The notes: generated by a model from the sequence alone, not told the origin. 64,000 nt of DNA from Carnegiea gigantea (GCA_029747015.1 JAKOGI010001206.1:157501-221500); one strand, 5' to 3'. Shown: positions 43,601 through 48,793, counted from the first letter of the stretch. Numbers and translations are program-made.

Positions 43601-44986
43601 GGAAAATAGTTAAGCTAAGATGAACTATTTTAATTGTCTACAGAGGAATAATTTCCCCATTACCATCTCAAGTCCAGGCGAATATATTCAATATATAACC
43701 ATTTAATATATTGACAGGTATTAAAGGATAATGTATGCTAGTGGTGATGTTTTAGATGATTCGGGGTATTGTTTTCTTGTGAAAAGTAATATATTAGTTA
43801 GATGCTGACTTGATATAGTACTATTAATTTTATGGGTGCATGCCCCATTCCTCATATGAGGCATGAAGAGAATTGTTGGATGTGTAAATTATGGTTTATG
43901 TGACCGAGTGGGAGCTATTGCCCAAATATAACAGGTCACAATAATGACCCATATTAAGTGGGAGGTTACGGGAATATTAATCATTCTCATTAATTTCTTT
44001 CTTTAGTTAAGAAGCTTAGTGCTGTTTAAAAAGGGATCTGATGAGGGGCTTCCGTAATACAGCAGCTGACTCTCCCATTCGCAGTGATACAGTCATCATG
44101 TGGGATTTGTGTTTGGGGTGTGATATTTTTTGGTGACTCTAGTAGCCACCAAAGTGACTAGAATACTCGGGTTCGGGTTCAGATCATGGTTAGCAAACAA
44201 CAATCAGATCTGATCACTTTTGCGCTAAGATCAATCCTTATTCCCTAACAAGAGGTACCCATAGAGATTCAAGGAAGGTAATTTTGAGATTGGTTGCTGG
44301 TTTAAATTTTTTTTGTTGTATTTTAGTGACTTTATATTAAGGTGGTATCAACTGCTGTAATGGGATTCAGGGGTTTATTTTTCTTTTTTCCTAGCTGTGT
44401 ATTTGCAATTTAGGTATCAATTGTGTATTTGCCTCATAACGTTGTCCTGTGTTTTACTTTACTATTAATCGGGAAAGAAAGAGGCGTGTTGTCCAACATT
44501 AGATTCGTTGGACTTACAAAAATAATATGCTTAAATTTCACGTCATAGTTTCGGACAGTCTTCTACAATAGCACTTCTATAACTAGCAATTGTTTAACTT
44601 CCTTCCCCCTTTCTACTTATTTTCACTGAATCTGCTTCATTTCTTATGTTCCCTACGATAACCCACATGGCTGAAAATTTTTGGGTTCTTTTGAGATACA
44701 ATAACGGATCGCTCCACTAATCAAATCAAAAGTGCCAATAATGGCATACTTGTGCAAAACATCAAATCAGATGAAAGAGGTAAAGCTACCAAACCCCTAA
44801 ATTTGCATGTATTCTTTAGCTTAATGTGCATTTAATCCGTGTTTGACTCGTGGCAATGGTAATTGATGTGAATCCTTTCTGAACAAAATTGCTAGCACGC
44901 ATAACGAAACATACAGTATACATGGTCAACAATAGGAAAAGAACTCCAGATGTCAAAAGAAAAGAAAAAAGTTCAAGCAAAAGGCG

Positions 44987-45052
<66 letters not shown>

Positions 45053-46640
45053 ATGTATATAAGAAACTTAATTTAGACGTAAAACGTGTCACTTTCATGC
45101 TAATTGCTGCTATGGCACAGTTGGATTGATGCATATGAACTTCTATGACTATTAACTCCTATTAAACAATTGTTAGTGATTAGTTCCTGATGTTTTACAT
45201 AACCACCCATTGAATTAGATTATAAAAGCAATAAGAACAAAGATAAACAATTTAAACATAATGGACATAATAGTATAGGAAAACAGAATAATAATGTTAT
45301 TTATCATCAACAAAAAGACAAGAAAGCAATAACCAATAACAAACAAACAGTACGACTCAACCCCCGGGGGGGGGGGGGGGCCTTAACAAGCGCTTAATTC
45401 TAATCGAGCAAGTGAAAGATGGCACATTATAAACGCTCAAGATTTCAAACCTAACACCAAGGCTAACTCCACAGCTAATTATTTTAAAATTGTACTAACT
45501 ATTATTAATTAAAAATGCATTAGTGTGATGTTATAAAAAGATCATTAATATTTTCTTTATTAAATATTTCCAATGAATTGTTGTATCAAAATTAATACTA
45601 AATATTACAAGTGATTTATGTTAATAATTTTTTATCAGAAAATTATATCGTTAAGTGAAATTTGACTATTTTAATGCATTAGAAACTTTAATTTAATAAT
45701 TTCTTGCTTATTCTTAAGTTTAAAATATTATTAACATTTTTCTACAAAAAACCTTAAAATATCTTTGGCGCTTGACATGGTTACTAAACGATTTAATATC
45801 ATTTTTATTCAAACCTTTGAACTAAAAACTAAAAAAAGTTCCGTACATTGTACCGATGTAAGATACCAGTTTCTAGTTAAACACACCAACCACATACATA
45901 GCTGGAAGAGTATGATTGGAAGAAAGGCAATGTTGTAGGTCATTGTTAGCAAAAAGATCCAACAACCTTCAATTTATGTCTCTAAAATCTATTAGTTAGA
46001 CAGGTGAAAATTCAAACTAATACTGGGGGCCTACCATCCATTTCACTAAAAAGAACAAGGCAGTAGGCTTTAAGTTTAAATTATGCCACATTTGAAGTTT
46101 GAAACAGTAGCCTTTGCTATGTACCTTTCAATGGAAATGAAGTTTTCACGGAGTTGCTTGCTTATTTTTTCTGATTTGGTAATGAATCTTAGTCCAGTTT
46201 GTGCCCGCTCAACCTGCAGCATAATTATAGCTGAGTTAACCACCATTGGACCCTCACTTACAATTTATTTGAGAACTATGGGTTGGAAAGCAACTTCAAA
46301 ATGCAATGGAAAATATTAGGTGGCAATGGAAAAATGTTGCCCTTGAATTGCATATCTTATAATGGGATATGCAAATGTATCGTAGTGGTATATACTCACA
46401 AAATGGCTAATATGCAACAATTTCAGAATAGCATACTATTGCTTACAACTTAATCCGTTTAGATGTAAACGTTTTTTGACATAAGGGGTCTCTCTTAGTC
46501 TTTCTAACCGTGACGTAGTAAAGTCATCTAGCTAGAATAGGATAGACAGACAAATTAATTAAACAAAAATATGTACGTATGAAGATAAGTTAGTAGATTA
46601 CCTGTTCAGCAACCATTGTGCTAAGCTGAGCATCATTTTC
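32..46640 (-). CDS. SEC6: SEC6 exocyst complex subunit, partial gene, 13 exons visible
   Basis: Product: subunit of the exocyst, the octameric complex that tethers Golgi-derived secretory vesicles to the plasma membrane before SNARE fusion; in plants it serves polarised growth and cell-plate maturation. Thirteen exons were recognised by similarity to plant SEC6 and joined at GT/AG borders: 46602-46640, 46125-46213, 31006-31096, 30544-30633, 30378-30457, 27965-28057, 26942-26968, 15220-15327, 14062-14206, 12251-12295, 11549-11604, 824-932, 32-172. They total 1,113 bp (371 codons) in one frame without a stop, roughly the N-terminal half of a protein of about 750 residues. Diagnostic pieces include [52 protein letters not shown] and [11 protein letters not shown]. 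Start exon and C-terminal half lie outside the window. Four introns exceed 10 kb because of transposon insertions. One acceptor (173-174) is GG. The uninterrupted frame argues for a functional or recently functional gene, but that acceptor leaves doubt. Confidence 0.93.
173..823 (-). other. SEC6 intron between exons l and m
   Basis: 651 bp of AT-rich intron. No transposon signature or coding similarity seen. The defective acceptor lies at its minus-strand 3' end. Confidence 0.7.
824..932 (-). CDS. SEC6: SEC6 exon l (109 bp)
   Basis: Completes the Arg codon, then [20 protein letters not shown] and [16 protein letters not shown]. Acceptor ..ATGGCAG, donor GTAATT. It is separated from exon k by a 10.6-kb intron that is almost all retrotransposon. 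Confidence 0.95.
933..1205 (-). other. SEC6 intron remnant left of the gypsy composite
   Basis: About 270 bp of host intron between exon l and the retroelement. It includes a short direct repeat (atagagtataagcctgt, about 1015-1048). Together with 11484-11548 it would make an intron of about 340 bp before insertion. Confidence 0.6.
1206..2582 (-). repeat. 3' LTR of the left gypsy arm
   Basis: Reverse complement starts TGTAAGACCCC directly after purine tract GTGGGGGTGGTT and aligns end to end with 10268-11483 in inverted orientation. It contains AATAAAAGA near its 3' part (about 1323-1332), many AGCTAAGTCC-type motifs, a ccaccatggtgg palindrome and a local duplication of CCAGTCACGACCAAGGGA near 2400-2455 that helps explain its greater length. 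The 3' end is probably ..GTCGCACA at 1206. Confidence 0.8.
2583..3357 (-). pseudogene. Integrase C-terminus and chromodomain remnant, left arm
   Basis: Frameshifted minus-strand sequence that aligns with 9640-10260 in the right arm, where the reading [20 protein letters not shown] and a chromodomain-like tail can be followed. No long frame survives here. The position just inside the 3' LTR fits the chromovirus order. Confidence 0.65.
3358..4060 (-). pseudogene. gypsy integrase core, left arm, broken
   Basis: The open frame 3358-3774 carries the DDE core region: [14 protein letters not shown] after the zinc-binding part, SMDFISRFP with the first Asp, [13 protein letters not shown], and a degenerate second-Asp block [14 protein letters not shown]. 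The third block stops at HPQTSG, where the catalytic Glu should follow within a few residues; the next codon is a stop. Upstream to about 4060 lies the decayed zinc-binding N-terminus. This whole domain is absent from the right arm. Confidence 0.75.
4168..5330 (-). pseudogene. gypsy reverse transcriptase-RNase H, left arm, frameshifted
   Basis: Three overlapping minus-strand frames cover the domain. 4944-5330 has the N-terminal RT ([20 protein letters not shown], then YRALN and EFLVMPFGL). 4828-5016 has the catalytic box as [11 protein letters not shown]. 4326-4772 and 4168-4503 hold the thumb ([19 protein letters not shown]) and RNase H ([20 protein letters not shown]). Frameshifts fall near 4985, 4800 and 4500. 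A direct duplication of about 35 bp (about 4784-4854, unit ending TTTTCCTTAAGTGGTTAAT) breaks the frame just after the catalytic box. Not functional. Confidence 0.82.
5640..6013 (-). pseudogene. gypsy aspartic protease remnant, left arm
   Basis: The frame 5761-5988 reads [20 protein letters not shown] then [14 protein letters not shown]. In retropepsins this loop is D-T/S-G. Here it is N-S-K, so the catalytic Asp is gone. The right arm keeps the Asp but reads D-S-R. Confidence 0.75.
6014..7075 (-). pseudogene. gypsy gag with zinc knuckle, left arm
   Basis: Frame 6261-6584 holds the gag core ([40 protein letters not shown]). Frame 6014-6211 holds the nucleocapsid knuckle [13 protein letters not shown], in which the last zinc-binding Cys has become Tyr. 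A local duplication near 6716-6743 and 6811-6838 (TTCTCAAGGGCCTTC) disturbs the N-terminal part. Homology with the right arm runs to about 7075, at a TCTAC plus T-tract. Confidence 0.75.
7117..7131 (+). promoter_or_regulatory. Primer-binding site of the right gypsy arm
   Basis: TTGGCATCAGAGTCC is close to the plant initiator-Met tRNA complement TGGTATCAGAGCC. It starts the right arm but is preceded by only a few LTR-like bases (gcgacag), not by a 5' LTR. The left arm has no matching PBS. Confidence 0.7.
7157..8176 (+). pseudogene. gypsy gag, right arm
   Basis: The first frame 7157-7447 begins [20 protein letters not shown] and ends at a stop. The gag core resumes at 7679 ([40 protein letters not shown], basic tail [15 protein letters not shown]). 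The knuckle [13 protein letters not shown] at about 8107-8147 is complete but lies in the next frame, so a frameshift separates it from the gag core. Confidence 0.78.
8131..8661 (+). pseudogene. gypsy protease region, right arm
   Basis: Frame continues from the zinc knuckle ([10 protein letters not shown]) into [20 protein letters not shown] then [14 protein letters not shown] and [20 protein letters not shown]. The active-site triad is D-S-R instead of D-S/T-G. The frame stops at 8661, and the next recognisable sequence is already the middle of RT: about 0.6 kb present in the left arm is deleted. Confidence 0.78.
8720..9560 (+). pseudogene. gypsy RT C-terminus and RNase H, right arm
   Basis: Resumes at the MPFGL region, then [20 protein letters not shown] with the catalytic box at about 8817-8835. 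The thumb follows at 8993-9202 ([20 protein letters not shown]) and RNase H remnants reach about 9560 ([37 protein letters not shown]). Several stops and frameshifts. The N-terminal third of RT is missing. Confidence 0.75.
9640..10260 (+). pseudogene. Integrase C-terminus with chromodomain, right arm
   Basis: The open frame 9877-10161 reads [40 protein letters not shown] and VEYLLQWKR. After a stop it continues [22 protein letters not shown]-x-x-W-K followed by EATWE is the chromodomain signature that marks this lineage as a chromovirus. The zinc-binding and DDE parts are missing: sequence jumps from RNase H (about 9560) to here, skipping about 0.85 kb present in the left arm. Confidence 0.75.
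10268..11483 (+). repeat. 3' LTR of the right gypsy arm
   Basis: Starts TGTAAGACCCC after purine tract AGTGGGGGTGCTT and is the inverted counterpart of 1206-2582, with AATAAAAGA near 11374. Homology to the other LTR stops at about 11483, ten or so bases before the expected ..CA end, so the terminus is truncated or mutated. Confidence 0.78.
11549..11604 (-). CDS. SEC6: SEC6 exon k (56 bp)
   Basis: Encodes [18 protein letters not shown] and two bases of a split Arg codon. Acceptor ..GTTTAG, donor GTTTGT. It lies only 65 bp from the edge of the head-to-head gypsy composite. Confidence 0.93.
11605..12250 (-). other. SEC6 intron between exons j and k
   Basis: 646 bp, AT-rich. No transposon or coding signal recognised. 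Confidence 0.6.
12251..12295 (-). CDS. SEC6: SEC6 exon j (45 bp)
   Basis: Encodes [15 protein letters not shown], 15 codons, phase 0. Acceptor ..GAAACAG, donor GTATGT. The family usually reads LVFEDLKAALEEART, so this exon is a little more diverged than its neighbours. Confidence 0.9.
12614..12749 (-). mobile_element. Decayed MITE related to 17673-17896
   Basis: Reverse complement starts GGGCATGTTCTTTTCGTTG after TAA and runs through GGTGAAGTTG...GAAGTTGGTTGAAGT, like the copy at 17673. The other terminus (GAGTTCATTCCTTTTCACC) is degenerate. Confidence 0.5.
13785..13840. repeat. (TA)n microsatellite
   Basis: About 28 uninterrupted TA units. Confidence 0.97.
14062..14206 (-). CDS. SEC6: SEC6 exon i (145 bp)
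   Basis: Encodes [19 protein letters not shown] through [20 protein letters not shown] and FNNLLNE. The centre is almost invariant in plant SEC6. Acceptor ..TTTTAG, donor GTTGGT. Confidence 0.94.
14207..15219 (-). other. SEC6 intron between exons h and i
   Basis: 1,013 bp, AT-rich, with an A-tract near 14331-14346. No element or gene recognised. Confidence 0.6.
15220..15327 (-). CDS. SEC6: SEC6 exon h (108 bp)
   Basis: Encodes [20 protein letters not shown] followed by [15 protein letters not shown], an acidic coiled-coil-like segment typical of SEC6. Acceptor ..TTGTAG, donor GTAAGA. An 11.6-kb intron with a copia element precedes it. Confidence 0.93.
15328..15773 (-). other. SEC6 intron segment left of copia element 1
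   Basis: AT-rich host intron. Nothing recognised. Ends in CGAAG, the left target duplication of the copia element. Confidence 0.55.
15774..16096 (+). repeat. 5' LTR of copia element 1
   Basis: 323 bp, TGTTGGACTC..TTCCTTCA. About 60 bp longer than the 3' copy owing to an internal block near 15900-15950 absent from the other LTR. Confidence 0.85.
16097..16110 (+). promoter_or_regulatory. Primer-binding site, copia element 1
   Basis: TTGGTATCAGAGCT adjoins the LTR and matches the initiator-Met tRNA complement. Confidence 0.8.
16111..18394 (+). other. Leader region of copia element 1
   Basis: About 2.3 kb without a convincing frame. Loosely similar modules recur near 16500, 16675 and 16960, each with A-tract, C-run and CCAATTTTG-like text, so it may be an ancient repeat array. 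Contains the MITE at 17673-17896. Confidence 0.45.
17673..17896. mobile_element. 224-bp MITE with TAA duplication and internal 10-bp repeats
   Basis: Ends GGGCCTGTTCTTTTC and (reverse complement) GGCCCTGTTCTTTTTG, flanked by TAA at 17670-17672 and 17897-17899. The TIR and TAA duplication are typical of PIF/Harbinger (Tourist-like) MITEs. From about 17732 to 17805 it holds roughly eight GGTTGAAGT-type units. Confidence 0.75.
18395..18970 (+). pseudogene. copia gag remnant (UBN2-like)
   Basis: Reads [40 protein letters not shown] then a stop, and in continued sequence [15 protein letters not shown] and [10 protein letters not shown]. At 18903-18950 it has a zinc knuckle [19 protein letters not shown]. 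This is the usual copia gag order; several stops. Confidence 0.7.
18971..20492 (+). pseudogene. Decayed pol region of copia element 1
   Basis: Only short matches: a protease-like stretch NPMWIVGL near 19026-19050 where W-I-V-D-S-G is expected, and [13 protein letters not shown] near 19143-19185. Frame 20104-20286 ([16 protein letters not shown]) resembles text seen after copia integrase cores. Otherwise unreadable. Confidence 0.4.
20493..21073. mobile_element. 581-bp hAT-type MITE rich in GGGTT/AACCC
   Basis: Flanked by TTATGAGT (20485-20492) and TTCTGAGT (21074-21081), an 8-bp duplication with one mismatch. Termini are imperfectly inverted (AAGCTAGGTAACAGGTCA and TAGAGCTGGAAAATGTTGA). The interior has inverted repeats such as AACCCATTTAATTAAATGGG. 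Inserted into copia element 1. No coding capacity. Confidence 0.72.
21575..21775 (+). pseudogene. copia RT fragment with YVDD box
   Basis: [20 protein letters not shown] is the copia RT catalytic box and downstream strand. The rest of RT on either side is unreadable. Lies between the hAT insert and the 3' LTR. Confidence 0.6.
21776..23727 (+). pseudogene. Decayed 3' part of copia element 1
   Basis: No frame over about 60 codons and no firm domain match. By position it should hold the RT C-terminus, RNase H and the untranslated stretch before the 3' LTR. Confidence 0.4.
23728..23993 (+). repeat. 3' LTR of copia element 1
   Basis: TGTTGGACTTAGGGCATGAG..TTCCTTCA, direct repeat of 15774-16096. 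Confidence 0.85.
23994..26941 (-). other. SEC6 intron segment right of copia element 1
   Basis: AT-rich host intron of about 2.9 kb. Contains the hAT MITE at 24458-24865; nothing else recognised. Confidence 0.55.
24458..24865. mobile_element. 408-bp hAT MITE
   Basis: Starts TAGAGGTGGGCAACAGG and ends with the inverted form of TATGGATGGGCAATGG. Flanked by CTTACGAT (24450-24457) and CTTACAAT (24866-24873), an 8-bp duplication with one G/A difference. TIR and duplication length are typical of plant hAT MITEs. Non-coding. Confidence 0.82.
26942..26968 (-). CDS. SEC6: SEC6 micro-exon g (27 bp)
   Basis: A 27-bp exon reading [10 protein letters not shown] with the outer Ser and Arg codons split across junctions. 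Acceptor TTTTGCAG, donor GTATTT. The phase fits both neighbours exactly and the residues match SEC6. Too short for ORF-based gene finders. Confidence 0.88.
26969..27964 (-). other. SEC6 intron between exons f and g
   Basis: 996 bp, of which 706 bp is the hAT-type element 27121-27826. Without it and its duplication the intron would be about 280 bp. Confidence 0.6.
27121..27826. mobile_element. 706-bp hAT-type non-autonomous element
   Basis: Termini TAGGCCTGATC and, inverted, TAGATCTGATT. Flanked by ATTTTAAT (27113-27120) and ATTTCAAT (27827-27834), 7 of 8 identical. Ends are rich in GGGTC/GACCC text such as CTTGGGTCATCGGGTCA; the middle is AT-rich. No transposase. Confidence 0.78.
27965..28057 (-). 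CDS. SEC6: SEC6 exon f (93 bp)
   Basis: Encodes [20 protein letters not shown] and then [11 protein letters not shown], with split codons at both ends. Acceptor ..ATCTAG, donor GTTTGA. Confidence 0.94.
28058..30377 (-). other. SEC6 intron between exons e and f
   Basis: 2,320 bp. From about 28130 to 29700 the base composition is less AT-biased and short minus-strand frames look like a long-dead coding sequence, possibly a transposase, but no domain could be identified. A repeat-like CCCGATCAAAACCCACCCC stretch lies at about 30138-30156. Confidence 0.45.
30378..30457 (-). CDS. SEC6: SEC6 exon e (80 bp)
   Basis: Encodes [20 protein letters not shown] and EEALRI, ending in a split Arg codon. 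Acceptor ..ATACAG, donor GTATGT. Only 86 bp of intron separates it from exon d, a normal plant size beside the inflated introns. Confidence 0.94.
30544..30633 (-). CDS. SEC6: SEC6 exon d (90 bp)
   Basis: Encodes [19 protein letters not shown] through KELINTYE, 30 codons, phase 0 at both ends. Acceptor ..ATGCAG, donor GTAGAT. Intron to exon c is 372 bp. Confidence 0.93.
30634..31005 (-). other. SEC6 intron between exons c and d
   Basis: 372 bp, no feature recognised. Confidence 0.6.
31006..31096 (-). CDS. SEC6: SEC6 exon c (91 bp)
   Basis: One base completes the split Arg codon, then [14 protein letters not shown]...NNFNKTLK. This is among the best conserved stretches of plant SEC6. Acceptor ..GTTAG, donor GTATGG. 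A 15.0-kb intron separates it from exon b. Confidence 0.94.
31097..32272 (-). other. SEC6 intron segment, AT-rich
   Basis: About 1.2 kb of AT-rich sequence between exon c and the Tourist-like MITE. No gene or element recognised. Confidence 0.5.
32273..32666. mobile_element. 394-bp Tourist-like (PIF/Harbinger) MITE
   Basis: TIRs GGTTCCGTTTGGTCTTTAG and, inverted, GGCTTCGTTTGGACCTTGA extend over about 35 bp. Flanked by TAA at 32270-32272 and 32667-32669. A TAA/TTA duplication with a GG..GTTTGG terminus is characteristic of Tourist MITEs. A short relative lies at 62782-62865. Confidence 0.85.
32667..32967 (-). other. SEC6 intron segment between MITE and copia element 2
   Basis: About 300 bp with a short direct repeat (AAATTGCTTAACAGTTA, near 32669 and 32708). 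Nothing else. Confidence 0.5.
32968..33289 (+). repeat. 5' LTR of copia element 2
   Basis: Aligns along its length with 43919-44250; shares GGGTTTGGGGTGTGATATTT or close variants. Confidence 0.87.
33291..33303 (+). promoter_or_regulatory. Primer-binding site, copia element 2
   Basis: TGGTATTAGAGCC, one mismatch from the initiator-Met tRNA complement, one base after the LTR. Confidence 0.8.
34338..34406. repeat. 23-bp tandem repeat, three units
   Basis: Units at 34338, 34361 and 34384, consensus AGGGCTGCCAGTGCCA plus GGTGGCA. Each unit contains a small inverted repeat (TGCCA..TGGCA). Confidence 0.85.
34648..34676. repeat. (CT)n microsatellite
   Basis: About 14 CT units. Confidence 0.95.
35038..36510 (+). 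mobile_element. Putative solo LTR nested in copia element 2
   Basis: About 1.47 kb starting TGTTGGATTTTCAAG and ending ATTCTAACA, giving the TG..CA inverted ends of an LTR. It contains CACAAGAGGGGGGGTGAATT and a GTTATCATCAAAACC end, text I associate with plant retroelement LTR regions from memory. Flanks TGTAT and TTGTA resemble each other only with a one-base shift, so the borders are tentative. No coding capacity. Confidence 0.5.
36511..37763 (+). other. AT-rich leader of copia element 2
   Basis: AT-rich with recurring TTAGTTAATTAG and TTATATGTG/ATGAACATGTTCTATTAT repeats (the latter at about 37226 and 37289). No frame. Confidence 0.45.
37764..38640 (+). pseudogene. copia gag, element 2
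   Basis: Starts [20 protein letters not shown] and continues through [40 protein letters not shown] and [15 protein letters not shown] to a basic tail [20 protein letters not shown]. The zinc knuckle at about 38570-38620 is decayed (KYYNSG, stop, frameshift, KKGHYTRDC), with the first Cys replaced by Tyr. At least four in-frame stops. Confidence 0.78.
39120..39930 (+). pseudogene. copia integrase, element 2
   Basis: GAG-pre-integrase block [12 protein letters not shown] with [18 protein letters not shown], then [20 protein letters not shown] with the first Asp. The second block reads [14 protein letters not shown] and the third [11 protein letters not shown] with the catalytic Glu. Continues to [20 protein letters not shown], a typical post-integrase stretch. 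Stops and frameshifts throughout. Confidence 0.78.
40260..41357 (+). pseudogene. copia reverse transcriptase, element 2
   Basis: [20 protein letters not shown], then [20 protein letters not shown] and [20 protein letters not shown] with the first catalytic Asp, [13 protein letters not shown], and at about 40836 [13 protein letters not shown] with the Asp pair. The sequence then runs towards RNase H ([20 protein letters not shown]). Several stops. Confidence 0.8.
41358..42430. mobile_element. Insertion of about 1.1 kb inside copia RNase H
   Basis: Breaks the RT-RNase H reading: copia sequence stops near 41355 (EIKALTAS) and resumes near 42430 ([18 protein letters not shown]). The interior has a TATA-like GGGATATATAAGGCCTCC at about 42105-42122, which suggests an LTR, and short frames without known domains. 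Exact ends and duplication not resolved. Confidence 0.5.
42431..42910 (+). pseudogene. copia RNase H, element 2
   Basis: [36 protein letters not shown] and [10 protein letters not shown], then [18 protein letters not shown] and the C-terminal [14 protein letters not shown]. Matches the order of copia RNase H up to its natural end; broken by stops. Confidence 0.75.
42911..43918 (+). other. 3' untranslated part of copia element 2
   Basis: About 1 kb between RNase H and the 3' LTR. No coding match seen. Confidence 0.55.
43919..44250 (+). repeat. 3' LTR of copia element 2
   Basis: 332 bp, direct repeat of 32968-33289, preceded by purine-rich GAGTGGGAGC. Confidence 0.87.
44991..45044. repeat. 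(TA)n microsatellite
   Basis: About 27 AT units, followed by GTATGT variants. Confidence 0.97.
45361..45380. repeat. C5-G15 homopolymer junction
   Basis: Five C followed by fifteen G, conspicuous in AT-rich surroundings; its length is error-prone in sequencing. Confidence 0.9.
46125..46213 (-). CDS. SEC6: SEC6 exon b (89 bp)
   Basis: Begins VERAQTGL and ends [10 protein letters not shown] plus two bases of a split codon. Acceptor ..CTGCAG, donor GTACAT. It is 388 bp downstream of exon a and in phase with it. Confidence 0.9.
46214..46601 (-). other. SEC6 intron between exons a and b
   Basis: 388 bp, nothing recognised. Confidence 0.6.
46602..46640 (-). CDS. SEC6: SEC6 exon a (39 bp, first visible)
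   Basis: Encodes [13 protein letters not shown], matching the plant SEC6 segment just after the N-terminal helix. Acceptor ..AACCAG and donor GTAATC are canonical; phase 0 at both ends. The upstream exon(s) with the start codon are not found between here and the right edge, so the preceding intron exceeds 17.3 kb. Confidence 0.88.
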
Positions 46641-48219
46641 CTGGTTACAAAAATAACAACAAAGAGCATTCACGTTAAGTGCCTACCCACAATCTGTAAT
46701 TATATCGTTAAGTACTATTACTGCAAAAACAAAACCAGACCACAGAGAGAAGTCCCCCATCGTCTGATATGAGGCAAGGGATTTTAATACACTTCTATTA
46801 TTGAGGTTATAAATTAACGACCTTCAAAAGTTTGTAAGTTTTAACCTAATTGCTTGTACGACAGTTGAATAAGATTATTTCTAGACTTATCACAACTTAT
46901 AACTGAAATAATTTTTTAGAATAATATTCACATCCAGCAATCTACATGCATATCAGGAAAACCTAGTTAAGACAATGTTTTAGTCACAAATCCCTAGTAA
47001 TTATTGGAAATGCTTATTAATTATGATAACTGAAAGGAAAAGTTTGGGCAAAGAAGAAGCTAGAAATTTTTTGCCTTCTATATATTTGATAATGAATTAA
47101 TCTTGCAAAAGCCCAACAATAACCATATTTGGCAAACAGCTGTTAGCCATTAGTTGTTAGTTATTTCTGTTAACTATTCGAATTAGCTGTTTGTAAAAAA
47201 AATATTTGGTGAGGTTAGCTGTTTCTAACAAAGTTATGGGATGAAAAGTTAATTCTACAAAAAGCTCTTTCAAAAAGCTAATGGAACTAATTTTTTCAAA
47301 TTAGCTTTTCGGATCCAAAAACGCTACTCTAATAAACCATCTTACCAAATATTCAAATTAACTTTTTGACTAGGTCAAATAGTTGATTTTGATCCAAAAA
47401 ATTATTTTTGGTTTAAAATAAAAACTCTTCAAAAAACTATTTACGAAGTACATCTAATATGACAAATGAATGGAAATTATTAGACAAGTCACCTACTAAT
47501 GGGAATTCTCGAAATGGATCATAAAGGCACTACCCTTATCACTTTCTCCTTCAACTATAGGAGTACAGTGGCCAAATATCTAAGCTTCCTTTAAAAATAC
47601 TAAAATTTGGTAATCAATCTCTTCTTGTTTTTCTTTTTGGGTTACCAATATATCTCTTCTCTTTGTCTACAATTTTAAACAAACTTAAAGAGATCCTATC
47701 CTAATTATTTAGTCAATTTATAAAGTTTTACATTGCGCCCAAAGACCTTTTTCAGCTCTCAAGAAGTTGTGTTCTCATGGCATAGCGATTAGGTTTAGCT
47801 CTCAATGTCAGAATAACAATAAATTATATTAACAAAATCAACACCTTTTTTTCTTTTGATAGAAAAATATTAAGCTCCACAAATAACATTGAAAGCACAT
47901 AAACCAAGCAGAAATAAGGATTCAATCATATCACTTCAATATAAACTTTGGCTTCAATAGGGAATCCAATTTCGTGAGTTTTCATGCCCGGAAAGCAACA
48001 TACAATTTCATCACATTAGTTCAAATTTGCTAAAGTTCCGTTCAAGGTTAAGTATCCAGCACAAGTAATATATGTAATTTGCAAATTGTTTGCACCAAGC
48101 ATACATTCAAGCATAATGCGAAAAACTGTATAGGACCTGAAAGATGCTAAGCTGAAGCCTGAAGTAGAAGTGGACTAAAGTCGGCTTGTAGCTCCTCTGA
48201 TATGCCTTATGTCAAGAGT
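46641..48219 (-). other. SEC6 intron segment left of the tandem LTR element
   Basis: AT-rich. Around 47115-47400 the text (GGCAAACAGCTGTTAGCC and several AGCTGTT/AACAGCT-like pieces) resembles plant hAT MITE interiors, but I could not define ends. No exon of SEC6 found. Confidence 0.45.
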
Positions 48220-48793
48220 TAATAATTCACACAAACTCTAACCCGTGCAGCGCTAGCAAACTCACTCGAAACCCTTCCTTAGTTTGCTAGTAAGCTATAA
48301 GTGTTGCTTGACGTAGGCTTTGTGAAGAGCTAAGTTAACACATACACACACTCTCTCTCAAAGAGAACTTAGAGAGAAAGTAGACACAAGAGGGTTTGCG
48401 AGAATGTCTTGTATTACACTTGGAAGTGCTTTGAATGTCTTCATATAAATGAGCCTCCTTGGGGGTATATATACACATCCACCTCCTCAATGGATGGTAG
48501 AGATCTATTTGATCCTATGAGTATGATTGTATATCCTGAATGTTCAATAAAAATATTCTAGATACTACACAAGTGTAGAATAATGTGGAACATTCTAGAT
48601 AGTATTTTAAAATATTTTAGTGTAACCTAAAAGGTCCTAGAATACTCCAAAAGGTCCTAGATACTCTAGAAGATTCTAGAGCGCTCTAGAAGGTCTTAGA
48701 ACATTCTAGAAGATTCCAACATATTTCATAAGGTACTATAGCATTCTATAAGATCCGGAATATTCTGGAAGTCTTCATAAACTCGATATGTCA
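48220..48793 (-). repeat. LTR A of the tandem element
   Basis: About 574 bp. Minus strand starts TGACATATCGAG after tract GGGTGGGGGAGAACT and ends GTGAATTATTA. Contains degenerate TTCTAGA/CTAGAAT motifs every 15-25 bp (about 48585-48720). Confidence 0.8.

Larger units (their letters stand above)
32968..44250 (+). mobile_element. Ty1/copia element 2, 11.3 kb, with nested insertions
   Basis: Direct LTRs 32968-33289 (322 bp) and 43919-44250 (332 bp), both starting TG.CCAAAT and ending CTAACA/TTAACA. PBS TGGTATTAGAGCC at 33291-33303; purine-rich GAGTGGGAGC before the 3' LTR. Flanks GAGGTA (32961-32966) and GAGGTA (44252-44257) are identical but each about one base off the LTR edge, probably the target duplication. 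Gag, integrase, RT and RNase H can be followed on the plus strand from 37764 to 42905, all with stops. Far larger than the usual 5-6 kb because of about 4 kb of extra sequence between PBS and gag and about 1.1 kb inside RNase H. Confidence 0.85.
44251..46124 (-). other. SEC6 intron segment right of copia element 2
   Basis: AT-rich host intron with a TA microsatellite (44991-45044) and a C5G15 run at 45361-45380. No gene or element recognised. Confidence 0.55.

Noticed and set aside
32..46640. SEC6 as a processed (retro-copied) pseudogene
   Set aside because: Introns are present at consistent phases with canonical sites in all but one place.
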